DNA of 64,000 bases from Oleiphilus sp. GTDB taxonomy: Bacteria; Pseudomonadota; Gammaproteobacteria; Pseudomonadales; Oleiphilaceae. The DNA lies in assembly GCA_006212045.1 (NCBI GenBank), contig PZPK01000009.1, positions 1-64,000 on the forward strand. The letters are read 5' to 3'. Of the stretch, positions 59,256-64,000 are shown piece after piece. Position 1 is the first letter of the stretch. Each line of letters starts with the position of its first letter. A model generated the notes under the pieces. It was not told where the DNA came from. It ran no database searches and saw only the letters and a list, made by a program, of their open reading frames with translations. The position numbers and the translations under genes were made by a program.

Positions 59256-60184
59256 CGGGTCTGCTCCGGCGGATAAACAGACTTGCAGATCAGCCAAATC
59301 ACAATGCAGGAAAACAGCAGTCGGCCAAAAAGTAATGGCACCACATGCGCGCCCAGCAGCATAATCAACAATGTGTCCTCCACAATGCTGTGACAAAGCC
59401 CCAGAAAACAGGCCACCACTTTAATATCTCTTTTCGAAACCCTTCCTGAGCGTGCTTCGTCGATCAGCAAGCCAGCCCCGAAACTCAAACCCAGCATTAA
59501 CCCGACAATGGTAATATTCGCCGCGTTCTCTTTGACCTGCATCAAAGACATTAGCGGTTTCAGCAGAACGCCCAGTAATCGCTCCAGCCCAAGCCACTGC
59601 AAAATGCGTAATCCTGCCATCAGTGCCGCCAATATCAGCAATATCGTCGACAGCAGTTGCAACTGTTCCAGGCCCCAGGTAGCCCAATCACTGTCGGTGA
59701 GCTCTGGTTTCCAGACTGAATGGGCCGGGCGACTCCCCAAAGACAGCAAATCGAAGGATAAGCAAGTGAGCCACCCCAAGACAAAACCGCCGCCCACTCG
59801 CAGTACAATCGTCAAGCGCCAGGGTACTTGCAGCAACCTTGCAACGGCACCCTCAACGGGAATCGCATGGGAAACAAGTATCATCACGCCCAGCGTACTG
59901 ATCTGTGCAAGTGTAATTGGTTGATCTGCGGCCAGTTCGTAGTACACCACCATGGCCGTATATATATTGGTTAACATTCCGGTGGCCCAGACCAAGCCGA
60001 GTTCGCTCGGCAAACCTACGGCTGACATCAGCGGAGACAGCAACCAGGCCAGCCATTGGGTAAATCCGAGTTGGTCCAGAACACGCACAATAATAAGTGC
60101 AGGCACCATCAGCTTGAGCAAAATGAAGTAGGCGCGAAAAACATCCTTTCCGTACTGGCGCAACACCGGATACGAAAAATTCAT
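59246..60184 (-). CDS. Nucleoside-recognition (Gate) domain membrane protein
   Basis: 312 residues with eight or so helices and two Gate-like halves: LVWATGMLTNIYTAMVVYYEL and GLMLGLSFGAGLLIDEARSG ... LGLCHSIVEDTLLIMLLGAHV. Similar to YjiH/SpmA-B type proteins. GGGAG precedes the ATG. Its 3' end overlaps the 3' end of the DISM cyclase gene by 10 nt on the opposite strand. Substrate unknown. Confidence 0.88.
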   Translation of the reverse strand: MNFSYPVLRQYGKDVFRAYFILLKLMVPALIIVRVLDQLGFTQWLAWLLSPLMSAVGLPSELGLVWATGMLTNIYTAMVVYYELAADQPITLAQISTLGVMILVSHAIPVEGAVARLLQVPWRLTIVLRVGGGFVLGWLTCLSFDLLSLGSRPAHSVWKPELTDSDWATWGLEQLQLLSTILLILAALMAGLRILQWLGLERLLGVLLKPLMSLMQVKENAANITIVGLMLGLSFGAGLLIDEARSGRVSKRDIKVVACFLGLCHSIVEDTLLIMLLGAHVVPLLFGRLLFSCIVIWLICKSVYPPEQTRYA

Positions 60185-60385
60185 GCGGATCTCCCAGTCC
60201 TTGCCTCAGGGACGCCCCCGTAAGCTACACTAAGTCAAAAGGCTCTCCTGAGTTGTTGCCGTAAACCTGATGCCAACCTATTGGTTGGGCAACGGGCCTG
60301 GTTTGGGCGACACAATGACAGCAGGTCAGGAAATCCTCGTTCAATCGGATTAGATACCACTCACTACTGGAAATAAAGGCGCATT

Positions 60386-61948
60386 TTGGAATCTCTGCCA
60401 CAAGCTTCAAAGCTATTCAGTTACTACAATATTTACCGGATCGTGATCGGGATTCTGCTATTCGGCATCACCTTTACGGTGGAACATGTCGACAGCCATC
60501 TGCGCCACCCGGATCTTTACCAATTCACGACGCTCTCTTACCTGATATTGAATGTCAGTATTTTCTTTTATTTCAAGCTCAGCGGACCGACCAGTGCGCG
60601 GCAGATCTTTTTTGCCGCCTCTTTAGATATCCTGCTACTGCATGCTTTGTTCTTTCTCGGTAAAGGCGTCACTGGCGGGCTCAGCAACCTGATCATCATC
60701 ACCGTCGCTGCAGGGAACATTATGATCCGGGGCCGGATGGGTCTGGCACTCGCAGCCCTGGCCAGCCTCTGCACCCTGGGGGTGGAAATCGAGCGCCTGC
60801 TGGCCACCTTCAGTTCCATAGCCGATATTGCCCGGGCCGGCCTGATGGGCAGCATCTACTTTGCCGGCGCCTATATTGTCCAGAACCTTTCACAACGAAT
60901 CAGACAGAGTGAAACCCTCGCACAACAGCAACAACAGGACATTCTTGAACTTCAGAAACTGAACCACCAGATCATCCAAAGTATGCGAACAGGCATCATT
61001 GTATGCGATGAAGCGTTCCGCATCCTGACAGTCAATCATGCCTGTGCCGGCCTGATCGGCCTCACACTTGAGGACCCTCTCCCCGACAATATCAGAGACC
61101 GGGTCGAAATCTGGCGAAAAGACCCGGAGCTGCGCACCACGCCTTTTCGTGCGGGTGAAGATTACCCCATGGTGCAAGCCAACTTTTCCCAGCTCAACCA
61201 GGAAACCGGCGCTCAGACCCTGATATTCATTGAGGACACTCGTCTGATGACCCAACAGGCGCAGCAATTAAAACTCGCCTCGCTCGGGCGATTAACAGCC
61301 AGTATCGCGCACGAGGTCAGAAATCCATTGGGCGCGATCAGCCATGCCACACAGCTTCTGGATGAATCGGAAAATCTGGACCAGGCCGACCGAAAAATGA
61401 TCGACATCGTCCAGCGGCATTGCAAACGCGTAAACCGGATCATCGAGAACACGCTGACACTCAGTCGCCGCGTGGAACCGGAAGCTTCGGAAGTCGCATT
61501 GCAACCATGGCTGGAGAACATCATTAATGATTACAGGGAACATCAGAGTCCGGGTGTGCGTATTCATCTGGAAGTGATTCAGAAAGACGCCATGGCCAGA
61601 TTCGACACCAACCAGATTGAACAGGTACTCACCAATCTGATGGATAACGGCGTCAGACATGGCATGCAATACAATCCGGACGCCGAGCTGCTGATAAGAC
61701 TATCCCGAACGGAAAACGGCGAACATGCTTATGTCGATGTCATCAATGAGGGGGAGCCCATTTCCGAAGAGGTCAAAATGCATTTGTTTGAGCCCTTCTT
61801 CACAACCGAACAACAAGGCACCGGACTCGGGCTCTATCTCTCAAAAGAAATATGCGAAGCCAATCAGGCCCAGCTAGACTACATAGACAGCGTGACTGAA
61901 GGTGTCTGTTTCAGGATACGGTTTGCGCACCCGAAACGCATTGTTTAA
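60386..61948 (+). CDS. pilS: Sensor histidine kinase PilS
   Basis: 520 residues: about six N-terminal transmembrane helices, a coiled coil (LAQQQQQDILELQKLN), a PAS domain (about 195-285), HisKA with HEVRNPLGAISH, and HATPase with a G-box GTGLGLYLSKEIC. In Pseudomonas PilS senses pilin levels in the inner membrane and activates PilR. It begins at a TTG with AAAGG upstream. The 201-bp gap before it shows no obvious operator. Confidence 0.93.
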   Translation: MESLPQASKLFSYYNIYRIVIGILLFGITFTVEHVDSHLRHPDLYQFTTLSYLILNVSIFFYFKLSGPTSARQIFFAASLDILLLHALFFLGKGVTGGLSNLIIITVAAGNIMIRGRMGLALAALASLCTLGVEIERLLATFSSIADIARAGLMGSIYFAGAYIVQNLSQRIRQSETLAQQQQQDILELQKLNHQIIQSMRTGIIVCDEAFRILTVNHACAGLIGLTLEDPLPDNIRDRVEIWRKDPELRTTPFRAGEDYPMVQANFSQLNQETGAQTLIFIEDTRLMTQQAQQLKLASLGRLTASIAHEVRNPLGAISHATQLLDESENLDQADRKMIDIVQRHCKRVNRIIENTLTLSRRVEPEASEVALQPWLENIINDYREHQSPGVRIHLEVIQKDAMARFDTNQIEQVLTNLMDNGVRHGMQYNPDAELLIRLSRTENGEHAYVDVINEGEPISEEVKMHLFEPFFTTEQQGTGLGLYLSKEICEANQAQLDYIDSVTEGVCFRIRFAHPKRIV

Positions 61949-61960
61949 TTTGCAGGAATT

Positions 61961-63394
61961 ATGACAAGACCACTCGCTTTAATTGTCGATGACGAGCCGG
62001 ATATTCGAGAACTGCTCGAAATTACACTGATTCGCATGGGCATAGACACTCAGAACGCTGAAACGGTAACGCAGGCCAAAGAGCTACTGTCTGAAATGTC
62101 CTTTCAACTGGCATTAACAGATATGAACCTGCCGGACGGAAACGGTATAGATCTCGTCGGCTACATTCAGGAGCACCACCCACAAACCCCGGTGGCGATG
62201 ATCACCGCCTATGGTAGCGTTGAAACGGCCATCAATGCCCTAAAAGCCGGCGCCTTTGATTTTATTTCCAAACCTGTAGACCTGAGCCAGTTAAGAGACA
62301 TCGTCAGCAGTGCACTGAAGCTGTCCGCTGCGGAAGACCCCGATCGCATTGACAGCCGCGATGAAGCTGAAATGGGCCTGATCGGTACCGCAAAGGTTAT
62401 TCAGAAACTGAACAAGCAGGTCAAAAAACTCGCTCGCAGCCAGGCGCCAGTTTATATTTCGGGCGAATCCGGCAGTGGTAAGGAGCTGGTCGCCAGAAAA
62501 ATCCATGCCCTGGGTCCACGCAGCCACGAGGCCTTTGTTCCTGTGAACTGCGGCGCAATACCCGGCGAGTTAATGGAAAGCGAGTTCTTTGGTCACCGCA
62601 AAGGCAGTTTTAGTGGCGCGCATGAGGACAAGGATGGCCTGTTCAGGGCAGCACATGGCGGCACACTGTTTCTGGATGAGGTTGCTGATTTGCCTTTGGC
62701 GATGCAAGTCAAACTGCTGCGTGCCATTCAGGAAAAAACAATTCGCCCGGTCGGCGCCCAGAATGAAGAGTCCGTGGACGTTCGTATCCTGAGTGCGACC
62801 CACAAAAATCTCGACGACATGGTGGCTGCCGGCCTGTTCCGTCAGGATCTATTCTATCGGATCAATGTCATCAAGTTGGAGGTGCCTGCACTTAGGGAAC
62901 GTCCGGAAGATATTCCTGTGCTGGCGCAGCGCTTCCTCAGACAGATTTGTGACGAATGTGATGTCGAGGACGCCCGTATCGAGGATGAAGCACTGACGGC
63001 CCTCGCCCACTATGATTTTCCGGGCAATGTCCGGGAGCTGGAAAATATTATCGAACGGGCCTTTACGCTTTGCGAAAACGATGTCATTAAAACCAATGAC
63101 CTGCAACTGCGTTCGGAGGAAAAGTCCGCTGGGCCGAATCGCTTGCAGACTGCGACAGACACACCGAATCAAACAGACCCGCCGGTCAGTCAGGAACGTG
63201 CTGGCAGTGCCGAAGCAAGCATTCCTAAAAGACCCGAGCATCAAAGTCTGGAAGATTATCTGGAATCGATTGAGCGCGCTGAAATCGAAGCGGCACTCAA
63301 CGAAACGAAATGGAACCGCACGGCGGCAGCGAGAAAACTCGGCATCTCTTTCAGAGCATTACGCTATCGCCTGAAAAAACTCGATATGGATTGA
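61961..63394 (+). CDS. pilR: Sigma-54-dependent response regulator PilR
   Basis: 477 residues: receiver with phospho-acceptor D54, AAA+ domain with Walker A GESGSGKE (168-175) and a loop GSFSGA where most family members have GAFTGA, and a Fis-type HTH (AAARKLGISFRALRYRLKKL). It activates pilA transcription for type IV pili. AGGA before the ATG; 12 nt after pilS. No other pil genes lie in the window. Confidence 0.94.
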   Translation: MTRPLALIVDDEPDIRELLEITLIRMGIDTQNAETVTQAKELLSEMSFQLALTDMNLPDGNGIDLVGYIQEHHPQTPVAMITAYGSVETAINALKAGAFDFISKPVDLSQLRDIVSSALKLSAAEDPDRIDSRDEAEMGLIGTAKVIQKLNKQVKKLARSQAPVYISGESGSGKELVARKIHALGPRSHEAFVPVNCGAIPGELMESEFFGHRKGSFSGAHEDKDGLFRAAHGGTLFLDEVADLPLAMQVKLLRAIQEKTIRPVGAQNEESVDVRILSATHKNLDDMVAAGLFRQDLFYRINVIKLEVPALRERPEDIPVLAQRFLRQICDECDVEDARIEDEALTALAHYDFPGNVRELENIIERAFTLCENDVIKTNDLQLRSEEKSAGPNRLQTATDTPNQTDPPVSQERAGSAEASIPKRPEHQSLEDYLESIERAEIEAALNETKWNRTAAARKLGISFRALRYRLKKLDMD

Positions 63395-63400
63395 GTAAGG

Positions 63401-63599
63401 GGTCTGACGCTGGACGTCGGATGTCTGACGCTAAACCGGAAGCTGCGCTTACGCGCTTGCCTGGAACCATGAAGAGTTAAGATGCTTTATTCTATTGGAC
63501 CATATTCGGGCACGGGCTCAGCTCTGATTTCGGATAGTGAGCCTCTGACCTCAGACCTCAAGCCTCCAGCGTCTGGCATCCGACGTCAGACGTCCGACC
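63401..63599. repeat. Long imperfect inverted repeat with GTCTGACGC-type units
   Basis: Arms 63401-63432 and 63568-63599 pair with about 26 of 32 matches around a 135-bp centre. Each arm holds repeats of GTCTGACGC/GTCGGATG-like units, and the phrase GGGTCTGACGC also occurs at 40464-40474, 7 nt after chrR. The whole gap 63395-63613 has no gene. Confidence 0.6.
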
Positions 63600-63613
63600 A
63601 ATCACCCGGCCAA

Positions 63614-64000
63614 TCATCCTACATCGTCATCCTGATGGCTGGTCAGCCAATGGCCAAGCTTGCTGGCCTTGGTCGTCAGGTAGGAATCGTTGTGAGGATT
63701 GCGTCCGACTTCCAGCGGCAAACGTTCCACAACATCCACGCCACCATCCTTGAGTGCCTCAACTTTTTTGGGGTTATTCGTCATGAGTCGCAAGGCCTTA
63801 ACACCCAGATGAGACAACATCCCTGAACAGACTGAATAATCACGCAGATCAGCAGCGAAGCCAAGTTGCTCATTCGCCTCAACGGTATCTGCCCCTCTGT
63901 CTTGCAAGTGGTAAGCACGAATTTTGTTCAGCAAGCCGATACCACGGCCCTCCTGACGTAAATACAGCAGCAGGCCACGACCTTCATCTGCAATCGACTG
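63614..64000 (-). CDS. ribA: GTP cyclohydrolase II (RibA), 3' part
   Basis: The C-terminal about 128 residues are inside the window; the gene runs off the right edge. In frame from 64000: [36 protein letters not shown], then [18 protein letters not shown] and [16 protein letters not shown], all GCHII hallmarks. Catalyses the first step of riboflavin synthesis. The TTG at 63934 is internal, not a start. C-terminal residues are Asp/Gln-rich (SHQDDDVG). Confidence 0.93.
   Translation of the reverse strand, partial: QSIADEGRGLLLYLRQEGRGIGLLNKIRAYHLQDRGADTVEANEQLGFAADLRDYSVCSGMLSHLGVKALRLMTNNPKKVEALKDGGVDVVERLPLEVGRNPHNDSYLTTKASKLGHWLTSHQDDDVG

Overview
The window looks like a chromosomal stretch of a free-living, aerobic, probably marine or soil gammaproteobacterium from the Pseudomonadales/Oceanospirillales side of the class. 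The support is: PilS/PilR, a DesT-DesC-DesB unsaturated-fatty-acid module of the Pseudomonas kind, monomeric NADP isocitrate dehydrogenase, FolX, a Bfr pair with Bfd, and an ANTAR-type nitrate assimilation regulator. Species cannot be fixed from sequence alone. No rRNA, tRNA, CRISPR array or prophage was seen.

Layout. 1-2.2 kb is an AT-richer accessory strip: REP-like palindromes, a ParD/ParE toxin-antitoxin pair, a small zinc-ribbon protein, a truncated immunity-protein-like gene and a stray copy of a transposon end. 2.2-6.5 kb is an arsenic operon: an ArsC-ArsR fusion, Acr3, a 53-residue ORF, GAPDH and ArsJ. 6.7-18.2 kb holds housekeeping and envelope genes (icd, a lipoprotein coupled to folX, a solute-binding protein, an RND pump pair, katG). 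18.4-22.8 kb is hypothetical-desB-desC with divergent desT and palindromic operators between them. 22.8-27.9 kb has a serine/threonine dehydratase, a PAS-PAS-GGDEF protein, DUF1127, LysR and DUF523/DUF1722 genes, followed by a complete REP-associated tyrosine transposase (RAYT) element.

28.6-40.5 kb is the most striking block: an ECF sigma factor with a ChrR-type zinc anti-sigma factor, divergent from an eleven-gene, tightly packed minus-strand operon (FAD oxidoreductase, photolyase, desaturase, SnoaL/NTF2-like, SDR, FAD amine oxidase, DUF1365, CFA-type methyltransferase, DUF2878, an exported protein and a membrane protein). This reads as a singlet-oxygen/light-stress regulon that repairs DNA and remodels membrane lipids. 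The RAYT element has inserted at the operon's 3' end.

40.5-43 kb carries a complementary ferroxidase/haem pair of bacterioferritins, bfd with a Fur-like box, and a DUF2059 protein. 43-50.5 kb is nitrate uptake: a NarK-type MFS carrier, an ANTAR regulator (NasT), an NrtABD-type ABC transporter and an outer-membrane porin. Two sigma-54-like promoters and two attenuator leaders with ANTAR hexaloop hairpins are readable; one leader lies inside the operon, directly before the porin. 50.7-60.2 kb is mixed metabolism and signalling (lipoprotein with a transglycosylase-like motif, esterase, MFS, PfkB kinase, MarC, nitroreductase, xthA, 7TMR-DISM GGDEF, Gate-domain protein). The window ends with pilS-pilR, a long inverted repeat and the 3' part of ribA.
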